Source: Lachnospiraceae bacterium UBA7054 (GTDB taxonomy: Bacteria; Bacillota; Clostridia; Lachnospirales; Lachnospiraceae). From it: a stretch of DNA of 64,000 bases. Location of the stretch: contig DLAF01000009.1 in NCBI GenBank assembly GCA_002492725.1, positions 1,687 through 65,686 on the forward strand, written 5' to 3'. Below are positions 35,027 to 43,822 of this stretch, one piece after another (the stretch's first letter is position 1; every line of letters starts with the position of its first letter). The notes under the pieces are model-generated. The model saw only the letters and a list, made by a program, of their open reading frames with translations, was not told where the DNA came from and searched no databases. The translations under genes and the position numbers were made by a program.

Positions 35027-35461
35027 TCACAGGTAGACTCGCATATCCTGCGCAAGTTTTTCTTCTAGGTTGATCAGGCGTTTTGCAATGTCTTTTGCCT
35101 TTTCCTCGGCGGCCTTGTACTGGTTTAAATATTTGCTGAGGGATTTCACACCCATGTTGCAGCCGTCCGTCATCAGGTCGGCAATGGTCTCGTCCGACTC
35201 GTGCATCACCAGCTTTACGTTTGTTTTCATCCATGACATGCCCTTTGCCATGGGATTCGGTTCCTTTCCGTCGTCATGGTAGGTCTCCAGAAGAACCTGA
35301 ATATCGTCCTTTAACTTTTCGTGTTTCTCCTTGCAGTCGGAAAGGCATTTCTGAAGTTTTTCGTCATGTACGTAATCTAAGACGTCGTCAATGGAGGCGA
35401 CGCCCATTTTAATTCCTGCGTCACATTCCCGCAGCAGTTTTATGGTATCTGATTCGATCAT
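35027..35461 (-). CDS. Ferritin-like helical protein (DUF2383-type)
   Basis: A 144-residue soluble all-helical protein, opening MIESDTIKLLRECDAGIKMG. The spacing of Glu and His (for example LSDCKEKHEKLKDDIQVLLE and MHESDETIADLM) suggests a four-helix bundle like DUF2383 and ferritin-like proteins found with stress genes in Firmicutes. AAAGGAG-type site precedes the ATG. The gene stands alone and converges on TspO. Family placement is tentative. Confidence 0.65.
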   Translation of the reverse strand: MIESDTIKLLRECDAGIKMGVASIDDVLDYVHDEKLQKCLSDCKEKHEKLKDDIQVLLETYHDDGKEPNPMAKGMSWMKTNVKLVMHESDETIADLMTDGCNMGVKSLSKYLNQYKAAEEKAKDIAKRLINLEEKLAQDMRVYL

Positions 35462-35690
35462 GTGGTTTACGCTCCTTTTTCTTTGATAAAAAGAGTATTC
35501 CCTGTTTTTATTAGAGTATTCTTACTGCGTGCAAGATGCGAAAAGCAGTCTGTAAGAAGTAAAAAGCAACTTGTAAAATATATTGCGGGCGGCTGATAGA
35601 TAGCCTATAATTATAAATCATGATTGACGGGCAAAAGAGTCGAGCCAGGCAGCACTGAAAAAATTGGAGCAAAGGCAGGGAGGCATCATA

Positions 35691-36179
35691 GTGAAACTCA
35701 TTATAACGGATCTTGAGAATTTTCAGATTCCCGTCGAGGGAGAATATCAGGTCATTAAACCAAATGGAGATATTCATCATTGCATTGGTTGTTTTGGATG
35801 CTGGGTCAAAACGCCGGGGGAGTGTGTACTTCATGACGGATACGAAAAAACGGGGAGCGAGATGGGGCGCTGTACGGAACTTATTTTGATCAGCCGCTGC
35901 TGTTACGGTAGCGTAAGTCCCTTTGTCAAAACGGTGCAGGATCGAGCAATCTCTTATATCCATCCGGATTTTGTGATCCGAAAAGGAGAGATGCACCACA
36001 AGCGGAGATATCAAAATGTGATTTCGCTGTCGGCGCACCTCTATGGCGAAAACATTACCGATGTTGAGAAAGAGACAGCAAGAGAATTGATGCAAGCAAA
36101 CGCGGACAATTATGACGGTCTGGTAAAGGATGTTTCTTTTTATCGGTCGATAGAAGAACTGGAGGGGATTGTCTTATGA
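35691..36179 (+). CDS. Cys-rich flavodoxin-like oxidoreductase, short
   Basis: A 162-residue protein with the motif HHCIGCFGCWVKTPGECVLHD, like the cysteine region of NADPH-dependent FMN reductase and iron-sulfur flavoproteins. The usual N-terminal phosphate-binding loop is shortened (KLIITDLENF). The start is the GTG at 35691 seven bases after GGGAGG; an upstream TTG at 35664 is poorer. Its end overlaps the next gene by four bases, so the two are coupled and may make a heteromer. Substrate unknown. Confidence 0.8.
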   Translation: MKLIITDLENFQIPVEGEYQVIKPNGDIHHCIGCFGCWVKTPGECVLHDGYEKTGSEMGRCTELILISRCCYGSVSPFVKTVQDRAISYIHPDFVIRKGEMHHKRRYQNVISLSAHLYGENITDVEKETARELMQANADNYDGLVKDVSFYRSIEELEGIVL

Positions 36180-36811
36180 GAATCGCGTTATTAAACGGCA
36201 GTCCAAAAGTAAAAAACAGTGCCAGCGGCACGCTCTTGGAAGACTTAAAAGGTTATTTGGAGCAAAAGGCGGAAGTTGTAAATTTCGGCTTTCATTCCGC
36301 TGCGATTACTGAGGAAACAATCGGGGAATTGGCAAAAACGGATGCGTGGGTCTTTGCTTTTCCCCTTTATGTGGACGGTATTCCCGGACATCTGCTGTCC
36401 TGTCTGGTGCAGTTGGAACAAGCGCAGATACAAAATCCCGAAATGCGCATTTACGGCATAGTGAACTGCGGCTTTTATGAGGGAATTCAGGCGGAATTTG
36501 CCCTAAAGATCCTGCAGAATTGGAGCATAAAGGCTGGCTTTTTTTGGGGCGGCGGCCTCGGTGTCGGCGGAGGCGGCGGGCTTTCTATGATGCCAAAAGT
36601 GGAAGGCGGAAAGGGGCCAAAGGCCCCGATTGAGAAGGCATTGGAGATTCTCTCCGACAATATTTTAAAGAAAGAAGCGCAGGATGATCAGTATGTCTCT
36701 GTTGCCTTTCCCCGGTTTCTGTATCGGCTGGGTGCGCAGATTGGGTGGCGGCAGATGATAAAGGCAAACGGCGGCAAGACGAAGGATTTGGAAAAAAGAC
36801 TTGTAAAGTAG
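36176..36811 (+). CDS. Flavodoxin-fold NAD(P)H-dependent oxidoreductase
   Basis: A 211-residue flavodoxin-fold protein. It begins MRIALLNGSPKVKNSASG, the FMN phosphate loop, with a second nucleotide-contacting segment WVFAFPLYVDGIPGHLLS. A Gly-rich run (GGGLGVGGGGGLSMM) lies near residue 124. Its ATGA start overlaps the stop of the short Cys-rich gene upstream, so they are translationally coupled. It precedes a TetR repressor. Confidence 0.88.
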   Translation: MRIALLNGSPKVKNSASGTLLEDLKGYLEQKAEVVNFGFHSAAITEETIGELAKTDAWVFAFPLYVDGIPGHLLSCLVQLEQAQIQNPEMRIYGIVNCGFYEGIQAEFALKILQNWSIKAGFFWGGGLGVGGGGGLSMMPKVEGGKGPKAPIEKALEILSDNILKKEAQDDQYVSVAFPRFLYRLGAQIGWRQMIKANGGKTKDLEKRLVK

Positions 36812-36827
36812 AGTATGATATGATAAG

Positions 36828-36840
36828 ATAACGGTGTTAT
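36828..36840. promoter_or_regulatory. Probable TetR operator 1
   Basis: The dyad ATAAC-GGT-GTTAT lies 15 bases before the TetR start codon, overlapping a possible -10 TAAGAT (36824-36829) whose -35 would be TTGTAA (36801). A matching site lies downstream of the gene. Confidence 0.65.
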
Positions 36841-36855
36841 GTTGAGGCGGCGGAG

Positions 36856-37473
36856 ATGAAAGAGGAACAGGAAACGAGGGAGCGTCTGTTAAAAAGCGCC
36901 AAAAAGGAATTTAGCGAAAAAGGCTATATGAAGGCTTCTCTGCGGAAGATTTGTTCACAGGCCGGGGTCACTACGGGAGCTTTATATTTCTTTTTTCAGG
37001 ATAAGGAAGATTTGTTTGGCGCGCTTGTGGAGGAACCGATCAAGGGGATTTATGATATCCTGTATCGTCATTTTGACGAGGAGAGCGAGATGCTGGCGCA
37101 GCCGTTAAAATATGTGCACGAAGACGGTGACCATGACCATTTTGCCGAGGCATTGGTGCGGCATCTATATGACAATTACGATGCGTTTATCCTATTGCTC
37201 AAGAAGTCGCAGGGTTCCCGTTATGAAGGATTTATTGACGATGTGACGACGTTCCTTGAAAAAAGGTATTTGGTGTTTATGACGCATTACGCGAAGGAAC
37301 AGGATCTGCCGGCTCCAAATGCCTTTTTTGTACATTTGATCATTCACATATCCGTCGATTTGCAAGTACAGCTTTTGCTGTATGAAAGGGATGTGGAGAA
37401 GGCGATTGCCATACAAAAGAAGATGATGGATTTTATTGTGGGCGGATGTATCAGATTAGTGTTTTCAAAATAA
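36856..37473 (+). CDS. TetR-family transcriptional regulator
   Basis: A 205-residue repressor. The N-terminal helix-turn-helix region reads RERLLKSAKKEFSEKGYMKA, then SLRKICSQAGVTTGALYFFF. The remaining residues are the ligand-binding helical domain. Two dyads with the shape ATAAC-N3-GTTAT, one before this gene and one before the ABC/FtsX genes downstream, indicate that it represses itself and the transporter. The ligand, likely the exported compound, is unknown. Confidence 0.93.
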   Translation: MKEEQETRERLLKSAKKEFSEKGYMKASLRKICSQAGVTTGALYFFFQDKEDLFGALVEEPIKGIYDILYRHFDEESEMLAQPLKYVHEDGDHDHFAEALVRHLYDNYDAFILLLKKSQGSRYEGFIDDVTTFLEKRYLVFMTHYAKEQDLPAPNAFFVHLIIHISVDLQVQLLLYERDVEKAIAIQKKMMDFIVGGCIRLVFSK

Positions 37474-37497
37474 AACCGAGTGTTCGGTTTTATTTTT
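37472..37497 (+). terminator. Terminator of the TetR gene
   Basis: AAAACCGA and TCGGTTTT form a perfect 8-bp stem with a 4-base loop and an A/T-rich tail with TATTTTT. Confidence 0.85.
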
Positions 37498-37505
37498 CAC
37501 TCTCA

Positions 37506-37522
37506 ACATAACAATGTTATGT
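37506..37522. promoter_or_regulatory. Probable TetR operator 2, upstream of ABC/FtsX
   Basis: The dyad ACATAACAATGTTATGT has the core ATAAC-AAT-GTTAT, matching the operator before the TetR gene. It is 82 bases before the ATPase start codon. Confidence 0.7.
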
Positions 37523-37604
37523 AATATTCATTTGCAAATCAGCATCGGAGCCGCTGGTTTGCAGACGCGTTCACTCAAAAAGATGCTTCGGTTTGGAGGT
37601 TATC

Positions 37605-38306
37605 ATGTATCTGGAAATTAAGGATGTTAGAAAAAGTTACGGAAACGGTACGAGCTATGTTCAGGTTCTAAACGGTATTACCACATCGGTTGAACAGGGA
37701 GAACTCTGTGCCATACAGGGGACGAGCGGCAGCGGAAAATCCACGCTCCTAAACTGCATCGGGGGTTTGGAAACCATGGATTCCGGGTCGATCCGGGTCG
37801 ATGGCCTGGAACTGTTTGGCAGAAAACCTTCCGTGCTGGCGGATTATCGCCGCGAACAGCTGGGGTTTGTTTTTCAATTTTATAATCTGGTACCAAATCT
37901 GACCGTGCTGGAAAACATACAGGTCTGTCAATATCTTTCAAAAGAGCCGATGGATATCGACGAACTGCTCGAAATCATTGGTCTTTTGGAGCATCAGGAT
38001 AAGTTTCCCTCCCAGCTTTCGGGCGGACAGCAGCAGCGCTGCGCGATTGCGAGGGCGCTTGTGAAGAATCCGCGGCTTCTTTTGTGCGACGAGCCGACCG
38101 GCGCTCTGGATTCCAAGACTTCGCGGGAGATACTCATCCTGTTGGAGACGATCAATCAGCGGTATGGAACGACCATGCTGATCGTAACGCACAATAACGC
38201 CATCAAAGATATGGTACATAAGGTACTGGTCATCAAGGACGGCACGGTCGTACAGGATTATCACAATGAAGTGCGCGTGCCTGCGAAAGAGTTGGAGGAT
38301 CTATGA
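37605..38306 (+). CDS. ABC transporter ATP-binding protein (TetR-controlled module)
   Basis: A 233-residue ATPase. Walker [14 protein letters not shown], signature [15 protein letters not shown], Walker B LLLCDEPTGALD and switch IVTHNN are present. GGAGG precedes the ATG at 37605; the open frame reaches back to 37593. It overlaps the 752-residue permease gene by four bases, giving a two-subunit exporter. It is not very similar to the other two ATPases in the window beyond family motifs. Control by the TetR protein is strongly suggested. Confidence 0.93.
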   Translation: MYLEIKDVRKSYGNGTSYVQVLNGITTSVEQGELCAIQGTSGSGKSTLLNCIGGLETMDSGSIRVDGLELFGRKPSVLADYRREQLGFVFQFYNLVPNLTVLENIQVCQYLSKEPMDIDELLEIIGLLEHQDKFPSQLSGGQQQRCAIARALVKNPRLLLCDEPTGALDSKTSREILILLETINQRYGTTMLIVTHNNAIKDMVHKVLVIKDGTVVQDYHNEVRVPAKELEDL

Positions 38307-40561
38307 TGAATCAGGTATTCAGGAAACGAATCGTAAGAGATCTTAGAGAAAACTTTCCCCGCTGGCTGGCATTGTTTCTAATGATCGTGATGGGAATGTA
38401 TATTGTGACCTCGGTGGTCGGCGCGGCAGAAACCATAATAACGAAAAGCCGCAGGAGTGCTCTTAAAAATCAGGTGGAGGACGGCGAATTTACAACGCTG
38501 TTTCCCCTGACACAGGAGCAGCAGGCGTTACTTAGCGATGCGGGCATTCTGCTGGAGAAAAAATTCTCGCTGGATATTCCGCTGGAGGATGGGTCGATTT
38601 TACGCCTGATGAAAAACCGTGAGACGATTAATCTGATCGAGTTGGACGAAGGACAGCCTGCAAAGGCAATGGGAGAGGTCGTCCTTGAAAAGCGTTACTG
38701 TGAGGAACACGGATATGCGGTCGGCGATGGCATCAAAGTAGCGGGACGGAAGTTTGTGATTGTCGGCATAGGAACGACGCCCGATTATGATCTGCCTATC
38801 GGCAGTTTTTCGGATATGGCGGCGGAGAGTGCACTCTTTGGCACCGCCTTTGTGACAGCGGCGCAGTATGAGGAAATTGCGGGAAACGGCGGACTGCGGA
38901 GTGAAGACTATACATACGCTTACCGTCTGGAAAAGGGGAAAAGCGAAGAAGATGTAAAACGGGAGCTGAAAGCGTTCCTTCCCGAACAAAAGAAAACAGA
39001 GTTGTTGACAGCTTTTGTCACTGCCGACAGGAATCCGCGGATTCTTGCGGCGGCGGGCGATATGGTGATGAATAAAGAGATGGGGCTGATCGCCGGCGTT
39101 GTGGTAATGACGCTGTTTGCGTATGTGATATCCGTTTTTGTGATCCATCAGATCAATCGGGAGGCGGGGGTGATCGGGACACTGTATGCGCTGGGCGTGA
39201 AAAAGAAAGAAATTCTGACGCACTATATAATGCTGCCGGCGCTCGTTACGTTTGTCGGCGGCGTCATCGGTGCGGCGCTTGGATTCTCCCAAATCGGTAT
39301 TACGCGGCAGATGGGCGAAACCTACGGCTATTTTTCCATTCCTGCGTTTAACACCTTATGTCCTGCTTATCTCATAGTTTACGCAGTGGTTGTGCCGCCG
39401 CTGCTGTCGATCCTTGTCAATTTTGTTACGCTCAACAGCCGGCTTTCACAGACAGCGCTGTCGTTGATGCGAAATGAGCAGAAAGCTTCCGGGCTTCGCA
39501 GGGTGGCATTAAAGAGCCATGATTTTGTACGTAATTTTCGGATCAGGCAGACGTTGAGAGAATTGCGCGCGAGCATAACCGTGGTACTGGGGCTGTTTGT
39601 GTCGCTGCTTGTTTTTATGCTGGGTCTAAACTGCTATGTGTTGTGTGAAAATGTGGCAAAGGACAGCGTAGGAAGCGTGAAGTTTGCGTACAGCTATCTT
39701 TTGAAATATCCGGAGGAACAGATTCCTGAGGGTGCACAGGCCTGCTACAGTGAATCGCTGTCCAAGACGGAGAAAGGGTTTACGCTGGATGTTTCCGTGA
39801 TTGGAATCGACGCGGATAACAGATACTTTGAAGCGAAACCTTCAGACAAAGAAAACAGCATCGTGATCGGAAAATCCGTTGCCACGAAGTATGGGTTGAA
39901 AGAAGGTGACAGTTTCACGCTCACCGACAGCGCTGACGAAAAGGACTATGAATTTGCGGTGGAGGGGGTCTGCGATTACGCAGTCGGCCTGACCGTGTTT
40001 ATGGATATCGACGTTATGCGTTCGCGGTTTGGCCGGGAAAGCGGATATTACAACATGCTGCTTGCAGACAGGCCGCTTGCCGTTGAAGAGGGGAGGCTTT
40101 ATGGTGTCACCTCGCGCACGGATATCGAGCGCTCCGCCGCTGTTTTTACAAAGATGATGACACCGATGATCACGATGATTCTTTCGGTTTCCGTGATTAT
40201 CTTCTTTATGGTGATGTATCTGATGACGGGCGTGATGATCAGCCGTGCAAGCTTTGGAATTTCGCTGATCAAGATATTCGGTTTTCGGACAAGGGAAATT
40301 CGCAGCCTGTATCTGGACGGCGGCGCGGTCACTGTTGCGGTTGGTGCCCTTGTCGGTATTTGGCCTGCTAAACGTGTGATTGATGCGGTGTATCCTCATG
40401 CGGTCGCAAATGTTGCCTGCGGTCTTAACCTACGGTTTTCGTGGTATTTTTATCCGTTCATTTTTGCGGGTATCGTGCTTGTGTATCTCGTCGTCATCGT
40501 GCTCCAGACAAAGAAGATAGCCAGGATTTCCCCTGCCGAAGTGTTAAAAAATCGGGAATAA
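38303..40561 (+). CDS. ABC transporter permease, duplicated FtsX fold (752 aa)
   Basis: A 752-residue permease with two FtsX units. The first helix is about residues 19-42, an outer domain follows to about 255, then helices near 265, 310 and 355, a middle helix near 430, a second outer domain (about 455-615), and three helices at the C-terminus. It starts with two ATG codons in a row, overlapping its ATPase gene by four bases. The substrate is unknown. It likely exports or protects against a compound sensed by the TetR repressor. Confidence 0.92.
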   Translation: MMNQVFRKRIVRDLRENFPRWLALFLMIVMGMYIVTSVVGAAETIITKSRRSALKNQVEDGEFTTLFPLTQEQQALLSDAGILLEKKFSLDIPLEDGSILRLMKNRETINLIELDEGQPAKAMGEVVLEKRYCEEHGYAVGDGIKVAGRKFVIVGIGTTPDYDLPIGSFSDMAAESALFGTAFVTAAQYEEIAGNGGLRSEDYTYAYRLEKGKSEEDVKRELKAFLPEQKKTELLTAFVTADRNPRILAAAGDMVMNKEMGLIAGVVVMTLFAYVISVFVIHQINREAGVIGTLYALGVKKKEILTHYIMLPALVTFVGGVIGAALGFSQIGITRQMGETYGYFSIPAFNTLCPAYLIVYAVVVPPLLSILVNFVTLNSRLSQTALSLMRNEQKASGLRRVALKSHDFVRNFRIRQTLRELRASITVVLGLFVSLLVFMLGLNCYVLCENVAKDSVGSVKFAYSYLLKYPEEQIPEGAQACYSESLSKTEKGFTLDVSVIGIDADNRYFEAKPSDKENSIVIGKSVATKYGLKEGDSFTLTDSADEKDYEFAVEGVCDYAVGLTVFMDIDVMRSRFGRESGYYNMLLADRPLAVEEGRLYGVTSRTDIERSAAVFTKMMTPMITMILSVSVIIFFMVMYLMTGVMISRASFGISLIKIFGFRTREIRSLYLDGGAVTVAVGALVGIWPAKRVIDAVYPHAVANVACGLNLRFSWYFYPFIFAGIVLVYLVVIVLQTKKIARISPAEVLKNRE

Positions 40562-40600
40562 ATGCAGTTTTGCACGAAACTGATATATGACTTTTCCGGC

Positions 40601-40629
40601 TTGTCATTTCGTTGGCCATATGCTATTAT
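40601..40629 (+). promoter_or_regulatory. Promoter of the CotH-VTC-DUF4956 operon
   Basis: TTGTCA (40601-40606), a 17-base spacer and TATTAT (40624-40629) lie 64 bases before the CotH start. Confidence 0.6.
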
Positions 40630-40692
40630 GAATATCTGGTTGATATCCGCTGAATGTCAGTTTATGAAATGGATTATACTAAAGGGCAGAAT

Positions 40693-43068
40693 ATGAAAAG
40701 AAAATTTTGGCTGAGGATGTTCCTCCTGTTGGCGTTTCTTGTATTTACGGCCTTTATCTTTGTTCGCAGCGAAAAAGCAACAACTGTTTTGATCAATGAA
40801 GTGTGCAGCAACAACTTTTCTGCCGCATGCAGCGAAAGCGGTGAATATCCGGATTGGATCGAACTCTATAATCCGGGCAGCACAGAGATTTTATTAGACG
40901 GATGTTTCCTTACGGATGATGAAGAGGAGCTTGAAAAATTCTCTTTGGAAGGGGTTCGGATCCCGCCCAAAAGTTGTACCGTGGTTTGGCTGGATCGGGA
41001 GTCTGGACTGCGGATTTCCAAAGACGGGGACGAGGTTTTTTTGACGGATTCCGGGGAAGGCACTTATCTGGATCAGGTGGTGGTGCCGGCACTATCCTAT
41101 GATACCACCTATGCCAGAGTAAAGGATGGCAGGGACAGCTGGTCTGTTATGAGTCCTACGCCCGGCAGCAGCAATGAAAAAGGGCAGCAGCTTCCTGACG
41201 TTTCTTTAGAGAAACCGGTCTTTGAATATCCCGGCGGATTTTATGAGGAAGCGTTTGATCTTCATTTATATTCTCCGACAGGAGAAAAAATTTATTATAC
41301 ACTGGACGGCAGTAAACCTGACGCAGATTCTTTCGTCTACGAAAAGCCGCTGCGGATCGAGGACAATTCTTTGACGGAAAATAAGTATGCAAACCGCAAA
41401 GATTTGACGCCTTCCGTACATTATACGCCGGACTTCCCGGTGGATAAGGCAGTTGTTGTCCGGGCGGCATGCTATAATCCTTTCACCGATCAGATTAGTG
41501 AAATCGTAACAGAAACCTTTTTTGTCGGTTATCAATTAAAATCTGAGTACAGCGATATGGCGGTCGTTTCTCTGGTTGCGGATCCCAAAGACTTATTTGA
41601 CAAAGAAACCGGAATCTACGGAAACGGAGAAAAATATGAGGCTTATCTGGAAGACGGCGGCATGAAGGATGGCGTGGCAGCTGACGAGTATGTGGACGAA
41701 AACGGCGAGATTCATTACCGTTATATGGCCTCAAATGCTTTTAATAGAGGAAAGGAATGGGAGCGGGAGGCTTCGATTGCTTATTTTGACGAAACCCATG
41801 CTCCTGTTTTTACGCAGAATTTAGGCATTCGTATTTCCGGGAATTCCACCCGCAGCGCGCCGCAGAAATCGTTCAATCTTTTTGTCAGGGATATTTATGA
41901 TGAGGAGGAAGTCCTTCCTTATGCCTTTTTTTCGTATGACGACTTCTGTTCCACGATCAAACTGCGAAACGGGGGCGGAAACGCCGGGCGCATTAAGTTT
42001 TTAGATGCTTTTTTGGAGGAGGCTGCAAAAGAGCGAAACGTCAGCATACAGGCGGCGAGACCCTGCGTTGTTTTCCTGAATGGTGAATATTGGGGATTCT
42101 ATTATATCCGCGAGCGGTATCAGGAGGAGTATCTGTCCGTAAGATATGGGCTTGATCCGGAGCATGTGATGATGATCAAGGCGGGGGATGCAGTCACCTC
42201 TCCACAGGAAACCGCGGAAGCTTATCAGTATATGCTGTCTGTCGTAACGGAGTGTGACCTGACTTATGACGACACCTATGCCTTGGCTGAGGAACTGATA
42301 GATATCAGCAGTCTGATTGATTTTAGCTGTATCAACTTATATCTGGACAATCGGGATGTCGGGTTTTTATATAACACGGCCCTATGGCGTACCACGCAGG
42401 CGGATACGCCTTACAGCGACGGAAAGTGGCGCTTTATGCTTTACGATCTGGATGAATGCATTTTTCCGGACAGCAACGTGTGGGAAAACAGAGAAAATTG
42501 GATGGCGGAGCATCCGTTGATGACGGAACCCGCGGTTTTAAGCCTGCTTGATAATGAGACGTTTCGGCAGCAATTTTGTATCACCTTTATGGATCTTGCC
42601 AATACGACTTTTTCCTATGACAGGATGCACGCCATGCTGGAAGAGTGGAGCGCTCTTAATAAAACGCAGACAATAAAAGATCATCAGCGTTTTTATGACC
42701 CTTTGTATGATGCCAAAACTTATGAGCAGGAGATCGCGGCAATCGATGCTTTTTTCCAGGACCGTTTTCCGTTTGCAATGGAAAGTCTGGCAAAGACCTT
42801 TCAATTGCAGGGGGAACTGACCCGCATTCGTATCGGCACCGATCTTCCTTCCGGCGGTGCAATCAGCGTTAATACGGCAGATTTGGATGAGTGCGCGGCA
42901 TGGGAGGGATATTACTACAGTGATTTTCCGGTGACGGTAAGTGCAAAACCAAAGGAAGGATATCATTTTGTCGGCTGGCAGGGCGATGTTTCCGAAAAAA
43001 GCAATACGATAACGGTTTCCCTGAAAGAGGGAGAGGTTTCCCTGCGGGCTGTTTTTGAAAAGGATTGA
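40693..43068 (+). CDS. CotH-family protein kinase-like exported protein with LTD and repeat domains
   Basis: A 791-residue exported or membrane-anchored protein. A signal anchor (about 8-27) is followed by a lamin-tail-like domain (about 30-155: TVLINEVCSNNFSA, PDWIELYNPG), a chitobiase-type domain with IYYTLDGSKPD (about 200), and a CotH domain (about 290-690) with RISGNSTRSAPQKSFNLF, LRNGGGN, NGEYWGFYYIRERYQ and LYDLDECIF. The C-terminus has a Listeria-Bacteroides-like repeat with EGYHFVGWQGDVS. CotH proteins in spore formers phosphorylate coat proteins. The start at 40693 has a GGG site. It is followed by VTC and DUF4956 genes, a recurrent trio in Firmicutes. Confidence 0.9.
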   Translation: MKRKFWLRMFLLLAFLVFTAFIFVRSEKATTVLINEVCSNNFSAACSESGEYPDWIELYNPGSTEILLDGCFLTDDEEELEKFSLEGVRIPPKSCTVVWLDRESGLRISKDGDEVFLTDSGEGTYLDQVVVPALSYDTTYARVKDGRDSWSVMSPTPGSSNEKGQQLPDVSLEKPVFEYPGGFYEEAFDLHLYSPTGEKIYYTLDGSKPDADSFVYEKPLRIEDNSLTENKYANRKDLTPSVHYTPDFPVDKAVVVRAACYNPFTDQISEIVTETFFVGYQLKSEYSDMAVVSLVADPKDLFDKETGIYGNGEKYEAYLEDGGMKDGVAADEYVDENGEIHYRYMASNAFNRGKEWEREASIAYFDETHAPVFTQNLGIRISGNSTRSAPQKSFNLFVRDIYDEEEVLPYAFFSYDDFCSTIKLRNGGGNAGRIKFLDAFLEEAAKERNVSIQAARPCVVFLNGEYWGFYYIRERYQEEYLSVRYGLDPEHVMMIKAGDAVTSPQETAEAYQYMLSVVTECDLTYDDTYALAEELIDISSLIDFSCINLYLDNRDVGFLYNTALWRTTQADTPYSDGKWRFMLYDLDECIFPDSNVWENRENWMAEHPLMTEPAVLSLLDNETFRQQFCITFMDLANTTFSYDRMHAMLEEWSALNKTQTIKDHQRFYDPLYDAKTYEQEIAAIDAFFQDRFPFAMESLAKTFQLQGELTRIRIGTDLPSGGAISVNTADLDECAAWEGYYYSDFPVTVSAKPKEGYHFVGWQGDVSEKSNTITVSLKEGEVSLRAVFEKD

Positions 43069-43080
43069 TTTGCGTGCGAT

Positions 43081-43767
43081 ATGAATGAAAAAATGTATCG
43101 GGTAGAAGATAAATACGATTGCAGTTTACAGACGATGTATCAGCTGCAGCAGCGGCTTAGCGGGGTACTGAAAGCGGACGGCAATGAAAGTACGGGGGAG
43201 GGTTATGAGGTGATCAGCCTGTACTTTGATGACCTTACGGACGACTGTCTGAACGATACGACAAGCGGCAGTGATCAGCGTCTGAAATACCGCATCCGTA
43301 TCTACAATAACTCTCTTGACAGGATCAATTTGGAAGTCAAGGAAAAGCGGGGCAGCAGAGTTTTGAAAAGAGTCCGCTTCATTACGGAGCAGGAAATGCG
43401 AGATCTCATGAACGGACGCTGCATATCCGCTTCCCCTTCAATGGAAGATCCCGCTTTTTTGTTTAATCTGCAAATAAGGACCAAAGGCCTGCGGCCGAAG
43501 GTGATCGTTGCCTATGAGAGGAAGGCTTATGTCTATGCACCGGGCAATGTGCGCATTACCTTTGATCGTAACATAAGGGCAAGCAGACGGATCACGGCGT
43601 TTGGTTCGGGAAAAATTCCCTATGATTTGCCGGATGGGCAGAATGCGGTTTTGGAGGTCAAATACGATGCTTTTCTGCCGGCGTTTATCCGGCAGTTATT
43701 AGAAGATGGATCTCTGCTGCAGACAGCCTATTCCAAGTATCGGATATGCCGGGAAAGATATCAATAA
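43081..43767 (+). CDS. VTC-domain protein (polyphosphate polymerase-like)
   Basis: A 228-residue soluble protein of the VTC superfamily, whose tunnel-shaped fold makes polyphosphate in yeast. Conserved strands include YRVEDKYDC, ISLYFDD, LKYRIRIYNN, LEVKEKRGSRV, IVAYERKAYVY and VRITFDRNIR, with the basic and acidic tunnel residues in place. It is 12 bases after the CotH gene and in the same operon. Whether the bacterial single-domain form is active is not shown by sequence. Confidence 0.9.
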   Translation: MNEKMYRVEDKYDCSLQTMYQLQQRLSGVLKADGNESTGEGYEVISLYFDDLTDDCLNDTTSGSDQRLKYRIRIYNNSLDRINLEVKEKRGSRVLKRVRFITEQEMRDLMNGRCISASPSMEDPAFLFNLQIRTKGLRPKVIVAYERKAYVYAPGNVRITFDRNIRASRRITAFGSGKIPYDLPDGQNAVLEVKYDAFLPAFIRQLLEDGSLLQTAYSKYRICRERYQ

Positions 43768-43822
43768 CACAAAAATATCATGTTGCAAAAGATAAGGTTT
43801 TTAAGGATCGGAGGAGAAAGAA

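Noticed and set aside
38600..39292. A 230-codon open frame antisense to the third FtsX permease.
   Set aside because: It is antisense to a well-supported permease and gives a His/Arg-rich product without motifs or start signals.
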